NCBI RefSeq assembly: GCF_036075115.1
Contig: NZ_CP107958.1
Location: forward strand, 3,038,001-3,102,000
Source: Streptomyces sp. NBC_00377
GTDB lineage: Bacteria > Actinomycetota > Actinomycetes > Streptomycetales > Streptomycetaceae
DNA length: 64,000 bases
Reading direction: 5' to 3'
Positions 7,194 to 16,273 of this stretch are shown in pieces. The notes under the pieces are model-generated. The model was not told the DNA's origin. It did no database searches and worked only from the letters and a program-made list of their open reading frames with translations. A program made the position numbers and the translations under genes. Positions within the stretch are counted from its first letter, which is position 1, and every line of letters begins with the position of its first letter.

Positions 7194-7907
7194 GTGCCCA
7201 GACCTCCGAGCCACACCCGTCAGCCCGGTCCCCCCTTCGACGCTCCCGCCTCCCGCAGGCTCCGCACGGCCCTCGGCATGACCCCGGACCACGTCGCCCA
7301 CGGGCTGCGCGCCTCCTACGCCCTCCCCCACGCCACCTCCGACCTCGTCCTCGCCTGGGAGCGCGGGGCGCTCACCCCGACACACTCCGAACTCACCGCG
7401 CTGGCGGGCGTGTTGTGGTGTTCGCCGGGTGAGCTGATCGGCAGGCCGCGCACCCTGCGCGAACACCGCGTCGCCCGGGGCTTCGCCCCTCAGGACGTCG
7501 CCCGGGCCGTGGGGCACGAGTTCCCGGCGTACGCGCGGATGGAGGAGAGCGGGCAGTGGCGCGGCACCGACCGGCAGTCCGCCGCCCTCGCCGAACTCCT
7601 CGGCCTCTCGCCGCCGGACCTGGTCACCGTCACCGGCCAGGAGGGCAGGCTGGCCGATCTGCTGCGCACCGCCGCACGGACCCGCTGGCAGGCCTACGTC
7701 GGGCCGGTGAGCAGGATCGTGCCCCTGGACCGGCGCCTGCTGGAGGAGACCCTCCAGGAGCTGCACCAGGACTACCAGGGGCAGATGGCCGCCACACTGA
7801 GCTGGAGCGGTGGCAGCGCGGCCGACGACGCGAGCGACGCGGGCCGCGACTTCCTCGACGGGATCGTCGACACCTTCTGGACGAGCCTCGGGAACCGGAC
7901 CGGGTAG
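7194..7907 (+). CDS. XRE-type helix-turn-helix regulator
   Basis: A 237-residue cytoplasmic protein with two predicted Cro/CI-like helix-turn-helix regions (residues about 15-70, MTPDHVAHGLRAS... LVLAWERG; and about 85-140, LREHRVARGFAPQDVARAVG) and a C-terminal alpha-helical part of no known function. Such double-HTH regulators are common in Streptomyces; the target is unknown. The start is GTG at 7194; TACCTT at 7181-7186 lies seven bases before it, so the mRNA is probably leaderless. A TTG at 7185 is the other in-frame choice. It stands alone, convergent with pfkA2. Confidence 0.75.
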   Translation: MPRPPSHTRQPGPPFDAPASRRLRTALGMTPDHVAHGLRASYALPHATSDLVLAWERGALTPTHSELTALAGVLWCSPGELIGRPRTLREHRVARGFAPQDVARAVGHEFPAYARMEESGQWRGTDRQSAALAELLGLSPPDLVTVTGQEGRLADLLRTAARTRWQAYVGPVSRIVPLDRRLLEETLQELHQDYQGQMAATLSWSGGSAADDASDAGRDFLDGIVDTFWTSLGNRTG

Positions 7908-7972
7908 GAGCGGTCCGGGACGGCGAATCCCGGAACGCGCCTGGAGACCGAGCTCTCCGGCAGGCGAACGTG

Positions 7973-8998
7973 CTAGAAGACCGACTCCGCTTCCTCGATC
8001 CGGTCCGCCGGGACGGTCTTCAGCTCGGTCACCGCCTCCGCCAGCGGCACCATCAGCACGTCCGTCCCGCGCAGCGCCGTCATCCGCCCGAACTGGCCGC
8101 GGTGCGCCGCCTCCACCGCGTGCCAGCCGAAGCGGGTCGCGAGGACACGGTCGTACGCCGTCGGGACACCGCCGCGCTGGACGTGGCCGAGAATCACCGG
8201 TCGGGCCTCCTTGCCGAGCCGCTTCTCCAGCTCGTAGGCCAGCGCCGTACCGATGCCCTGGAACCGCTCGTGACCGAACTGGTCGATCGCGCCCTTGCTG
8301 TAGTCCATGGTGCCGTCGGCCGGGTGCGCGCCCTCCGCGACGCAGATCACCGCGAACTTCTTGCCGCGCGAGAACCGCTCCTCGACCATCTTCACCAGGT
8401 CGGCGGGGTCGAAGGGCCGCTCCGGCAGACAGATGCCGTGCGCGCCCGCCGCCATTCCGGACTCCAGCGCGATCCAGCCCGCGTGGCGGCCCATGACCTC
8501 GACCACCATCACCCGCTGGTGGGACTCCGCGGTCGTCTTCAGACGGTCCATCGCCTCCGTCGCGACGCCGACGGCGGTGTCGAAGCCGAAGGTGCGGTCC
8601 GTCGACGAGATGTCGTTGTCGATGGTCTTCGGGACGCCCACCACGGGCAGCCCGGCGTCCGACAGCATCCGCGCCGCCGTCAGTGTGCCCTCGCCGCCGA
8701 TCGGGATGAGCGCGTCGATCCCGAAGTCGTGGATCATGTCGGAGGCGCTCTCGCACGCCTCGCGCAGCCGGTCGCGCTCGAGGCGGGACGAGCCGAGGAT
8801 GGTGCCGCCACGGGCCAGGATGCCGCTCACCGCGTTGAGGTCGAGCCCTCGGTAACGGCCGTCCAGCAGTCCGGCATAGCCGTCCTCGAAACCGATGACC
8901 TCGTCGCCGTAGTTGTCGACGGCGCGGTGCACGACCGACCGGATGACCGCGTTCAGGCCGGGGCAGTCTCCACCTGCGGTGAGAACTCCGATACGCAT
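7973..8998 (-). CDS. pfkA2: ATP-dependent 6-phosphofructokinase
   Basis: A 341-residue phosphofructokinase of group A catalysing fructose-6-phosphate to fructose-1,6-bisphosphate. It has GGDCPGLNAVIR at residue ~10, GGEGTL around residue 105 and PKTIDND around 125. In this family Gly in GGEGT marks ATP use while Asp in GGEDT marks pyrophosphate use; the Lys in PKTIDND together with that Gly is the known Streptomyces/actinobacterial ATP-PFK combination. The catalytic Asp is in TIDND. ATG 8998 is chosen because the family starts at MRIGVLTAGGD; AGGAG is ten bases upstream. It is divergent from pta and shares a compact promoter region with it. Confidence 0.93.
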   Translation of the reverse strand: MRIGVLTAGGDCPGLNAVIRSVVHRAVDNYGDEVIGFEDGYAGLLDGRYRGLDLNAVSGILARGGTILGSSRLERDRLREACESASDMIHDFGIDALIPIGGEGTLTAARMLSDAGLPVVGVPKTIDNDISSTDRTFGFDTAVGVATEAMDRLKTTAESHQRVMVVEVMGRHAGWIALESGMAAGAHGICLPERPFDPADLVKMVEERFSRGKKFAVICVAEGAHPADGTMDYSKGAIDQFGHERFQGIGTALAYELEKRLGKEARPVILGHVQRGGVPTAYDRVLATRFGWHAVEAAHRGQFGRMTALRGTDVLMVPLAEAVTELKTVPADRIEEAESVF

Positions 8999-9083
8999 CG
9001 TGCTGTGTCTCCTGCTCGCTGTTGGTGCCGGTGAGCCGGATCCGATTGTTTCACGCCGTCGAACGGGCTGTCTCTTGACGGGC

Positions 9084-9134
9084 GCCTTAACCACGGCCGG
9101 AGGTATTGTCAAGAGGGATCTGCTCACCTAGGTG
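9084..9134. promoter_or_regulatory. Back-to-back pfkA2 and pta promoters sharing one -35 palindrome
   Basis: Leftward: TTGACA (complement of 9107-9112), 17-bp spacer, TAAGGC (complement of 9084-9089), for pfkA2. Rightward: TTGTCA (9106-9111), 17-bp spacer, TAGGTG (9129-9134), for pta. The two -35 boxes overlap on the same seven bases, so the polymerase can occupy only one direction at a time. CTTGAC at 9074-9079 and GTCAAG at 9108-9113 form a further inverted repeat. Confidence 0.5.
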
Positions 9135-9173
9135 GGCGATTTTTGTGCCCTCGTGAGGAAACGGAGAGCTCGC

Positions 9174-11264
9174 GTGACCCGCAGCGTGTACGTGACCGGA
9201 ATCGACCGCGGCGACGGCCGTCAGGTCGTCGAGCTGGGAGTCATGGAGCTCCTGACCCGGCAGGTCGACCGGGTGGGCGTCTTCCGCCCCCTCGTCCACG
9301 ACGGGCCGGACCGGCTCTTCGAGCTGCTGCGTGCGCGCTACCGGCTGGCGCAGGATCCGGCCACGGTCTACGGCATGGACTACCACGAGGCGTCCGCCCT
9401 CCAGGCGGAGCAGGGCACGGACGAACTCGTCTCGACCCTCGTCGAGCGCTTCCACGGCGTCGCCCGCGACTACGACGTCGTCCTGGTGCTGGGGACGGAC
9501 TACGCCGACACCCAGTTCCCGGACGAACTCGCCCTCAACGCGCGCCTCGCCAACGAGTTCGGTGCGTCCGTGATCCCGGTGGTGGGCGGCCGCGGGCAGA
9601 CGGTCGAATCCGTGCTCTCCGAAACCCGCAACGCCTACCGGGCGTACGAGGCCCACGGCTGTGACGTCCTCGCCATGGTGACGAACCGGGTGGACCGGGA
9701 GGACCGGGAGGAGATGGCCGCCGGGCTGGCGACCCGGCTGCCCGTGCCCTGTTACGTCCTGCCCGACGAGCCGGCCCTCTCCGCGCCGACCGTCGCGCAG
9801 ATCAGCCACGCGCTCGGCGCGAAGGTGCTCCTGGGCGACGACTCCGGGCTGGCCCGCGACGCGCTCGACTTCGTCTTCGGCGGGGCGATGCTGCCGAACT
9901 TCCTCAACGCCCTGACCCCGGGCTGTCTGGTCGTGACCCCGGGTGACCGGGCCGACCTGGTCATCGGCTCGCTCGCCGCGCACAACGCGGGCACCCCGCC
10001 GATCGCGGGCCTGCTGCTCACCCTCGACGAGGTGCCGAGCGACGCGATCCTCACGCTCGCCGCGCGCCTCGCGCCGGGCACGCCCGTCGTCTCGGTGCCC
10101 GGCAAGAGCTTCCTCACCGCCGAGCAGCTGTTCTCCCTCGAGGGCAAGCTGAACGCGGCCACGCCGCGCAAGGCCGAGACCGCCCTGGGCCTGTTCGAGC
10201 GGCACGTGGACACCAGCGAGCTGCTCGGGCGCGTCTCCGCGCCGAGCACCGACCGTCTCACTCCGATGATGTTCGAGCACAAGCTCCTGGAGCGGGCCCG
10301 CGCCGACAAGCGCCGGGTCGTCCTTCCGGAGGGGACCGAGGAGCGCGTGCTGCACGCGGCCGAGGTGCTGCTGCGCCGGGGGGTCTGCGACCTGACCCTC
10401 CTCGGCCCCGTCGAACAGATCCGCAAGAAGGCGGCCGACCTGGGCATGGACCTCGGTGACGCCCAGCTGATCGACCCGGCCACCTCCGAGCTGCGTGACT
10501 CCTTCGCCGAGAAGTACGCCGGGTTCCGCGCCCACAAGGGCGTCACGGTGGAGCTGGCGTACGACGTCGTCTCGGACGTCAACTACTTCGGGACGCTCAT
10601 GGTGCAGGAGGGGCTCGCCGACGGCATGGTCTCCGGGTCGGTGCACTCCACGGCCGCCACCATCCGGCCCGCCTTCGAGATCATCAAGACGAGGCCGGAC
10701 GCCGACATCGTCTCGTCGGTGTTCTTCATGTGCCTCGCCGACAAGGTCCTCGTCTACGGCGACTGCGCGGTGAACCCCGACCCGGACGCCGAGCAGCTCG
10801 CCGACATCGCCGTCCAGTCGGCTGCCACCGCCGCCCAGTTCGGGGTGGAGCCGCGGATCGCGATGCTGTCGTACTCCACGGGTACGTCCGGCTCGGGCGC
10901 CGACGTCGACAAGGTGCGGGAGGCGACGAAACTCGTCCGCGAGCGGCGCCCCGACCTGAAGATCGAGGGTCCGATCCAGTACGACGCCGCCGTGGAGCCG
11001 ACCGTCGCCGCGACCAAGCTGCCGGGCTCCGAAGTGGCGGGCCAGGCCAGCGTGTTGGTCTTCCCCGACCTCAACACCGGCAACAACACCTACAAGGCCG
11101 TGCAGCGTTCGGCCCGGGCGATCGCCGTCGGTCCGGTGCTCCAGGGCCTGCGCAAGCCCGTCAACGACCTGTCCCGGGGCGCCCTGGTCCAGGACATCGT
11201 CAACACCGTCGCCATCACGGCGATCCAGGCCCAGACCCCGAGCGAGAAGGCTTCCCGGCAGTGA
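9174..11264 (+). CDS. pta: Phosphate acetyltransferase (long form)
   Basis: A 696-residue long-type phosphotransacetylase that interconverts acetyl-CoA and acetyl phosphate. The N-terminal ~200 residues are a BioD/AAA_26-like P-loop-derived domain, followed by a DRTGG domain (about 215-330, GDRADLVIGSLAAHN) and the catalytic PTA domain (about 375-690, with VSGSVHSTAATIRPAF and YDAAVEPTVAATKLPGS). The start is GTG at 9174 with ACGGAGAG six bases upstream. Its stop overlaps the ackA start (GTGA), so the two acetate-pathway genes are coupled. The ACT-like regulatory character of the N-terminus is known in enteric Pta and is inferred here. Confidence 0.95.
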   Translation: MTRSVYVTGIDRGDGRQVVELGVMELLTRQVDRVGVFRPLVHDGPDRLFELLRARYRLAQDPATVYGMDYHEASALQAEQGTDELVSTLVERFHGVARDYDVVLVLGTDYADTQFPDELALNARLANEFGASVIPVVGGRGQTVESVLSETRNAYRAYEAHGCDVLAMVTNRVDREDREEMAAGLATRLPVPCYVLPDEPALSAPTVAQISHALGAKVLLGDDSGLARDALDFVFGGAMLPNFLNALTPGCLVVTPGDRADLVIGSLAAHNAGTPPIAGLLLTLDEVPSDAILTLAARLAPGTPVVSVPGKSFLTAEQLFSLEGKLNAATPRKAETALGLFERHVDTSELLGRVSAPSTDRLTPMMFEHKLLERARADKRRVVLPEGTEERVLHAAEVLLRRGVCDLTLLGPVEQIRKKAADLGMDLGDAQLIDPATSELRDSFAEKYAGFRAHKGVTVELAYDVVSDVNYFGTLMVQEGLADGMVSGSVHSTAATIRPAFEIIKTRPDADIVSSVFFMCLADKVLVYGDCAVNPDPDAEQLADIAVQSAATAAQFGVEPRIAMLSYSTGTSGSGADVDKVREATKLVRERRPDLKIEGPIQYDAAVEPTVAATKLPGSEVAGQASVLVFPDLNTGNNTYKAVQRSARAIAVGPVLQGLRKPVNDLSRGALVQDIVNTVAITAIQAQTPSEKASRQ

Positions 11265-12466
11265 CTGCGACCCGTGTCCTCGTCCTCAACTCCGGCTCCT
11301 CGTCGGTGAAGTATCAGCTGCTCGACATGCGGGACAGCAGCCGGCTGGCGAACGGCCTCGTCGAGCGCATCGGTGAGCAGTCCTCCCGGCTCAGGCACAC
11401 ACCCCTCGCGACCGGTGGGGAGAGCCGTGAGTGGACCGGGCCGATCGCCGACCACGACGCCGCGCTGAAGGCCGTGGCGGAGGAGCTGGCGAAGGACGGC
11501 CTCGGCCTCGACTCCCCCGAACTCGCCGCCGTCGGGCACCGGGTGGTGCACGGGGGCAAGTACTTCACCGAGCCGACCGTGATCGACGGCGCCGTGCTCG
11601 CGGAGATCGAACGGCTGATCCCCGTCGCCCCGCTGCACAACCCCGCCAACCTCACCGGCATCCGCACCGCGACGGCCCTGCGCCCGGACCTGCCCCAGGT
11701 CGCCGTCTTCGACACCGCGTTCCACACGACGATGCCGGAGGCGGCGGCCCGCTACGCGATCGACGTCGGGACCGCCGACGCGCACCGCGTGCGGCGCTAC
11801 GGCTTCCACGGGACCTCGCACGCGTACGTCTCCCGGGCGACGGCGGAGCTGCTGGGCAGGAGCCCCGAGGACGTGAACGTCATCGTGCTGCACCTCGGCA
11901 ACGGGGCGTCCGCCTCGGCCGTCGAGAAGGGCCGGTGCGTGGACACCTCGATGGGGCTGACTCCCCTGGAGGGGCTGGTGATGGGCACGCGCTCCGGGGA
12001 CATCGATCCGGCCGTCATCTTCCATTTGGCGCGAGTTGGTGAAATGTCCATCGACGAAATCGACACTCTTCTCAACAAGAAGAGCGGGCTCGTCGGGCTG
12101 TGCGGCGACAACGACATGCGGGAGATCCGGCGCCGGGTCGACGAGGGCGACGAGCGGGCGAAGCTGGCCTTCGACATCTACATTCACCGGCTGAAGAAGT
12201 ACATCGGCGCCTATTACGCGGTACTCGGGCACGTGGACGCGGTGGCGTTCACCGCCGGGGTCGGGGAGAACGCGGCGCCGGTGCGGGAGGCGGCCGTCGC
12301 GGGCCTGGGCCCCCTGGGCCTGGCGGTGGACGACGAGCTGAACGCGGTACGCGGTGACGCGCCGCGGCTGATCTCGCCCGCCGGCGCGCGGGTGGCGGTG
12401 GCCGTGGTGCCGACGGACGAGGAACTGGAGATCGCGACACAGACCTACGCACTGGTGAGGCGGTAA
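11261..12466 (+). CDS. ackA: Acetate kinase
   Basis: A 401-residue acetokinase-family enzyme making ATP and acetate from acetyl phosphate. Signature 1 is VLNSGSSSVKYQ at the N-terminus; MGTRSGDIDP around residue 240 is the second signature; HLGNGAS near 208 and TAGVGENA near 328 are the ATP-binding loops. The GTG start lies inside the pta stop (GTGA). Length and motifs are complete. With pta it forms the acetate overflow and reuse pathway and sits just upstream of pyk2 on the same strand. Confidence 0.96.
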   Translation: MTATRVLVLNSGSSSVKYQLLDMRDSSRLANGLVERIGEQSSRLRHTPLATGGESREWTGPIADHDAALKAVAEELAKDGLGLDSPELAAVGHRVVHGGKYFTEPTVIDGAVLAEIERLIPVAPLHNPANLTGIRTATALRPDLPQVAVFDTAFHTTMPEAAARYAIDVGTADAHRVRRYGFHGTSHAYVSRATAELLGRSPEDVNVIVLHLGNGASASAVEKGRCVDTSMGLTPLEGLVMGTRSGDIDPAVIFHLARVGEMSIDEIDTLLNKKSGLVGLCGDNDMREIRRRVDEGDERAKLAFDIYIHRLKKYIGAYYAVLGHVDAVAFTAGVGENAAPVREAAVAGLGPLGLAVDDELNAVRGDAPRLISPAGARVAVAVVPTDEELEIATQTYALVRR

Positions 12467-12543
12467 TGATATGCGGCTCCACCGCGGACAACTGAGCAGG
12501 AAAGCAACTGAGCACACTCCCGCCCATTTGTATCTTCCGCCAG

Positions 12544-12578
12544 ACGGAATATTCCGTAGCGAAACAAACCGATAGGAT
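12544..12578 (+). promoter_or_regulatory. pyk2 promoter with a 14-bp palindrome
   Basis: ACGGAAT/ATTCCGT is a perfect 14-bp palindrome at 12544-12557. TAGGAT at 12573-12578 is a -10 box ending six bases before the ATG, so pyk2 is predicted leaderless and the palindrome covers the -35 position. This is where a repressor, or an activator contacting sigma, would bind. Confidence 0.55.
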
Positions 12579-12584
12579 CGCCCC

Positions 12585-14015
12585 ATGCGCCGTTCGAAAA
12601 TCGTCTGTACTCTCGGCCCCGCGGTCGACTCCCATGAAATGCTCGTGTCGCTGATCGAGGCCGGCATGAACGTGGCCCGCTTCAACTTCAGCCACGGCAC
12701 GCACGCCGAGCACCAGGGCCGTTACGACCGGGTCCGGGCCGCCGCCAAGGAGACCGGCCGGGCCATCGGTGTCCTCGCCGACCTCCAGGGCCCGAAGATC
12801 CGCCTCGAGACCTTCGCCGAGGGTCCCGTCGAGCTGGTGCGCGGTGACGAGTTCACCATCACCACCGAGGACGTCCCCGGCGACAAGACGATCTGCGGCA
12901 CGACGTACAAGGGCCTGCCGGCCGACGTCTCGCGCGGCGACCAGATCCTCATCAACGACGGCAACGTCGAGCTGAAGGTCCTGGACGTCGAGGGCCCGCG
13001 GGTGAGGACGATCGTCATCGAGGGCGGTGTCATCTCCGACCACAAGGGCATCAACCTGCCCGGCGCGGCCGTCAACGTGCCCGCGCTGAGCGAGAAGGAC
13101 GTCGAGGACCTGCGGTTCGCGCTGCGGATGGGCGCCGACCTGGTCGCGCTGTCCTTCGTCCGCGACGCCAAGGACGTCAACGACGTCCACAAGGTCATGG
13201 ACGAGGAGGGCCGCCGGGTCCCCGTCATCGCCAAGGTGGAGAAGCCGCAGGCGGTGGAGAACATGGAGGACGTCGTGGCGGCGTTCGACGCCGTCATGGT
13301 GGCCCGTGGCGACCTGGCCGTCGAGTACCCGCTCGAGAAGGTCCCCATGGTGCAGAAGCGCCTCATCGAGCTGTGCCGGCGCAACGCCAAGCCGGTGATC
13401 GTGGCGACCCAGATGATGGAGTCGATGATCACCAACTCCCGTCCGACGCGCGCCGAGGCCTCCGACGTGGCCAACGCGATCCTGGACGGCGCGGACGCGG
13501 TCATGCTGTCCGCCGAGTCGAGCGTGGGCGCGTACCCGATCGAGACCGTGAAGACGATGTCGAAGATCGTCACCGCGGCCGAGCAGGAGCTGCTCAGCAA
13601 GGGCCTCCAGCCGCTCGTGCCGGGCAAGAAGCCGCGCACGCAGGGCGGTTCGATCGCGCGCGCCGCGTGCGAGATCTCCGACTTCCTCGGCGGCCGGGGC
13701 CTGGTGGCCTTCACCCAGTCCGGCGACACCGCCCGCCGCCTGTCGCGCTACCGCGCGGCCCAGCCGATCATCGCCTTCACCACCGACGAGGGCACCCGCA
13801 ACCAGCTGACGCTCAGCTGGGGCGTCGAGTCGCACATCGTGCCGTTCGTGAACAGCACCGACGAGATGGTCGACATGGTCGACCAGGAGATCGCCAAGAT
13901 CAACCGCTTCAGCCCCGGCGAGATCGTCATCATCACCGCCGGCTCGCCCCCCGGCGTGCCCGGCACCACCAACATGCTCCGCGTCCACCACCTCGGCGGC
14001 GGCGCACGCGACTGA
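12585..14015 (+). CDS. pyk2: Pyruvate kinase
   Basis: A 476-residue pyruvate kinase converting phosphoenolpyruvate and ADP to pyruvate and ATP. The N-terminal RRSKIVCTLGPA, the active-site region VIAKVEKPQAVENM (catalytic Lys), MVARGDLAVE and TQMMESMI are all present. The C-terminal domain (residues ~340-476) is complete. The ATG at 12585 has no ribosome site and lies six bases from a TAGGAT box, indicating a leaderless transcript. It follows ackA by 118 bp on the same strand. Streptomyces carry two pyk genes; assignment as pyk2 is from the conserved pfkA2-pta-ackA context as I remember it. Confidence 0.95.
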   Translation: MRRSKIVCTLGPAVDSHEMLVSLIEAGMNVARFNFSHGTHAEHQGRYDRVRAAAKETGRAIGVLADLQGPKIRLETFAEGPVELVRGDEFTITTEDVPGDKTICGTTYKGLPADVSRGDQILINDGNVELKVLDVEGPRVRTIVIEGGVISDHKGINLPGAAVNVPALSEKDVEDLRFALRMGADLVALSFVRDAKDVNDVHKVMDEEGRRVPVIAKVEKPQAVENMEDVVAAFDAVMVARGDLAVEYPLEKVPMVQKRLIELCRRNAKPVIVATQMMESMITNSRPTRAEASDVANAILDGADAVMLSAESSVGAYPIETVKTMSKIVTAAEQELLSKGLQPLVPGKKPRTQGGSIARAACEISDFLGGRGLVAFTQSGDTARRLSRYRAAQPIIAFTTDEGTRNQLTLSWGVESHIVPFVNSTDEMVDMVDQEIAKINRFSPGEIVIITAGSPPGVPGTTNMLRVHHLGGGARD

Positions 14016-14047
14016 CCCGTCCGGCCCCGTGAAGGGGCCCGTACGGC

Positions 14048-14086
14048 GCTGAGGGCGCCCCCTGGTCTCCAGGGGGCGCCCTCAGC
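14048..14086. terminator. Terminator between pyk2 and the envelope operon
   Basis: A perfect 18-bp stem (14048-14065 with 14069-14086) with a three-base loop lies between convergent genes and can serve both. The downstream T-tract is poor, as is usual in this GC-rich background. Confidence 0.8.
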
Positions 14087-14147
14087 TGTTGCGGCTCCCG
14101 AACGGGCTTGTGGGGCGATCGCGCTGCTTGCGTCCGCCCCGCGCTGC

Positions 14148-15527
14148 TCAGCCGGTCGTGTACTGGTGCAGTCCGGGGACGGTGAGCGTGCCACCGAGCT
14201 GGCCGGCCTGCTGGACCTTCACGTTGGTGAAGTAGATCAGCGGAATATTCAGCGGCGGCGGACTCTTCGGGCTGAACGTGACGGGGATCAGCCCGAACAG
14301 GTTGCCGGAGATGCTCTCCGTGTACATGATCGTGTCGCCGTCACGGATGGTGGACGTGGTGCCCTTGCCCGCCTGCACGTGATAGGTCTTGCCGCTCTGC
14401 TTGTCGTCCACGGTCTGGTGCAGGTCGCCGATGTCGGTGCCGTCGGAGATGACGTACTTCAGCACCTCCTTGACCGTGCCGTTGGCCGTCTTCACCTTGA
14501 CGACGCCCTGGTAGTCGGCGCCCTTGAGGAGCAGCGAACTGGCGTTGAGGTACCAGGGGTCGTCGGGCAGCCTGATCTTGTTGTCGATGCCGCCCTCGTC
14601 GTCCGTGGCGGCGGGGCAGTCCTCGGCGTCCACGCCGGCGCTCTCCGAGGGGCTCGGCGAGGCCGCGGCGTCGGCGGCCTTCGCCTTCTCGTCCGCGGCG
14701 GCCTTCGCCTTCGCGTCGGCGGCGTCCTCGGCGGTGTCCTTCGCCTTGTCGGTGACGGTGCCGGTCGTGTCCTTGGACGTGCCGGACGAGCCCTTGCCCG
14801 AGGAACCGGAAGAACCCGAGGAACCGGAGCCGGAGTCGTCCGAGGAGCCCGAGCCGGAGTCCGACGACGGGTCGCCTGCCGTGGCCGAGGCGGACGGCGA
14901 CGGGGTCGAACCGGCCGTCGCGTCCGCCTCCTTGCCGTCGAAGAGGTCGGTGATGGCATCGCCGACGGTCTCCAGGACGTTCTTGCTCGTCTCGGAGGCC
15001 GACGGGCTCGCGGTCGCGGTGTCGCCGGACGTCGTCGCCTTCTCGGGCGCCGCGGCCGCGGAGGACGCGGCGGGGGCGGGCTCGGCCGCGTCGTCGGAAC
15101 CTGAATCCGACGAACCGGAGTCGCCCTTGTCGCCCGAGTCGTTCGACGTGTCCTTCGAGTCGTCCTTGGAACCGTCCTCGGAGCTGTCCTTGGAGTCGTC
15201 GGCGGACTCACTCGCGCTCGCCGAGGCGGACGGCGACGGCGAGGCCGACGCGGAGGCGTCCGTGCCTTCGAGAGCCGCCACGCAGTCCTTGTACTCGTCG
15301 ATGGTGAGGCTCTTGGACGCCGGCTGGTCCTCGGCGTTGGCGAGGGTCGGCGTGAAGCCCATGCCCATCAGCACGGCCGTCGGCATGGCCGCCAGGGCTA
15401 TCGCCTTGCCGGCCGGCATGTGGAACCTGGTGAACAGCGGCTTCTTGGGTGCCGCGTGCCGCGGCCCGGTGGTTCTCACGCGGGCAGCGTCCACATCGCT
15501 CCCGGTGGAAACCTCGTCAGCCGGCAC
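14148..15527 (-). CDS. Ser/Asp/Ala-rich secreted or membrane-anchored protein of unknown function
   Basis: A 459-residue protein I cannot assign to a characterised family. Residues about 1-36 are basic, 37-62 form a hydrophobic segment (IALAAMPTAVLMGMGF) followed by an ANAEDQ signal-peptidase-like site. Residues about 85-300 are a low-complexity Ser/Asp/Glu/Ala/Pro linker, typical of a wall-spanning stalk. Residues about 305-459 form a folded-looking C-terminal domain starting at CPAATDDEGGIDNKIRLPDD. Cysteines occur in YKDCVAAL and in DAEDCPAA and could pair. The GTG start has GGGAGG five bases upstream and overlaps the DUF6114 gene stop by 11 bp, so it is the last gene of a three-gene operon. 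Old database names such as hydrogenase-related are not supported. Confidence 0.7.
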   Translation of the reverse strand: MPADEVSTGSDVDAARVRTTGPRHAAPKKPLFTRFHMPAGKAIALAAMPTAVLMGMGFTPTLANAEDQPASKSLTIDEYKDCVAALEGTDASASASPSPSASASASESADDSKDSSEDGSKDDSKDTSNDSGDKGDSGSSDSGSDDAAEPAPAASSAAAAPEKATTSGDTATASPSASETSKNVLETVGDAITDLFDGKEADATAGSTPSPSASATAGDPSSDSGSGSSDDSGSGSSGSSGSSGKGSSGTSKDTTGTVTDKAKDTAEDAADAKAKAAADEKAKAADAAASPSPSESAGVDAEDCPAATDDEGGIDNKIRLPDDPWYLNASSLLLKGADYQGVVKVKTANGTVKEVLKYVISDGTDIGDLHQTVDDKQSGKTYHVQAGKGTTSTIRDGDTIMYTESISGNLFGLIPVTFSPKSPPPLNIPLIYFTNVKVQQAGQLGGTLTVPGLHQYTTG

Positions 15528-16155
15528 TGTGCCTCCCGTTCGCCCCGTTGGCCGGGCTCGTTCCTGACAGATCGTGCAGATCGTGCGGCTCGCCCGCCCC
15601 GTCGTCGTCCTTGGTGAAGGACGGCCTCTCGGTGGGGGCCGGGCCCGTGCTGTACGGGTTCTCGGTGAGGTCGCCCGCCGGGGCGGGAGTTGACGGGAAC
15701 GCGCCCTCGGGGGCGTCCCCGGCGGTCGCGCCGGCCTCCGCGGTCGGGGCCGGGGCGGGCGGTGCGCCCGGCACCCAGGACACGGCCATCGCTCCGCCGA
15801 TCAGCGCCAGCAGGAAGCCGATGAGGAAGCCGCCCAGGTTGGACACCGGGATGGACACCAGGCCGAGCAGGATCGCCGCGACTCCCGCGAAGACCTGTAC
15901 GTGCTTCTGGAACCACAGACTGATGCCCAGGACGCCCAGCAGCACGCCGATGATCAGCGACCCCGCGCCCGCGGTGGTGGCCATCGCCAGTGTCAGGTGG
16001 CCCACCTGGAGGTGCGCGTAAGGGAAGTAGGCGATGGGGAAGCCGGCGAGAAGGACGAACAGGCCCGCCCAGAACGGCCTGGTCCCCCGCCAGGCGCGGA
16101 ACTGCTGCCTCCGGCGGGTGAACTGACCGGGGGCGACAGGGGTCTCGGCGCTCAT
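15517..16155 (-). CDS. DUF6114 integral membrane protein
   Basis: A 212-residue protein with about four membrane helices between residues 28 and 140 (PFWAGLFVLLAGFPIAYFPY; LTLAMATTAGAGSLIIGVLL; VFAGVAAILLGLVSIPV; GFLIGFLLALIGGAMAV) and a hydrophilic Pro/Ala-rich C-terminus. It matches what is called DUF6114 in actinobacteria; no biochemical function is known to me. It is the middle gene of the operon DUF6230-DUF6114-secreted protein, and its 3' end overlaps the next gene. The layout suggests that it is a membrane anchor or partner for two exported proteins. Confidence 0.75.
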   Translation of the reverse strand: MSAETPVAPGQFTRRRQQFRAWRGTRPFWAGLFVLLAGFPIAYFPYAHLQVGHLTLAMATTAGAGSLIIGVLLGVLGISLWFQKHVQVFAGVAAILLGLVSIPVSNLGGFLIGFLLALIGGAMAVSWVPGAPPAPAPTAEAGATAGDAPEGAFPSTPAPAGDLTENPYSTGPAPTERPSFTKDDDGAGEPHDLHDLSGTSPANGANGRHSAG

Positions 16156-16273
16156 GGAAAACAGCTCCCTGCTGCGGCGTTGCCGTGGTGGTGAGTCGTA
16201 CTGCTGGTGAAGCCGTGGGCTTCAGACTGGACGGGCGGGGGCGCCACCGGCTCCCCCGCCCGTCAGAGAGTGC

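Noticed and set aside
7938..7970. Hairpin between XRE and pfkA2 as terminator
   Set aside because: The stem is interrupted by a three-base bulge and is weak compared with other terminators in the window; left unannotated.
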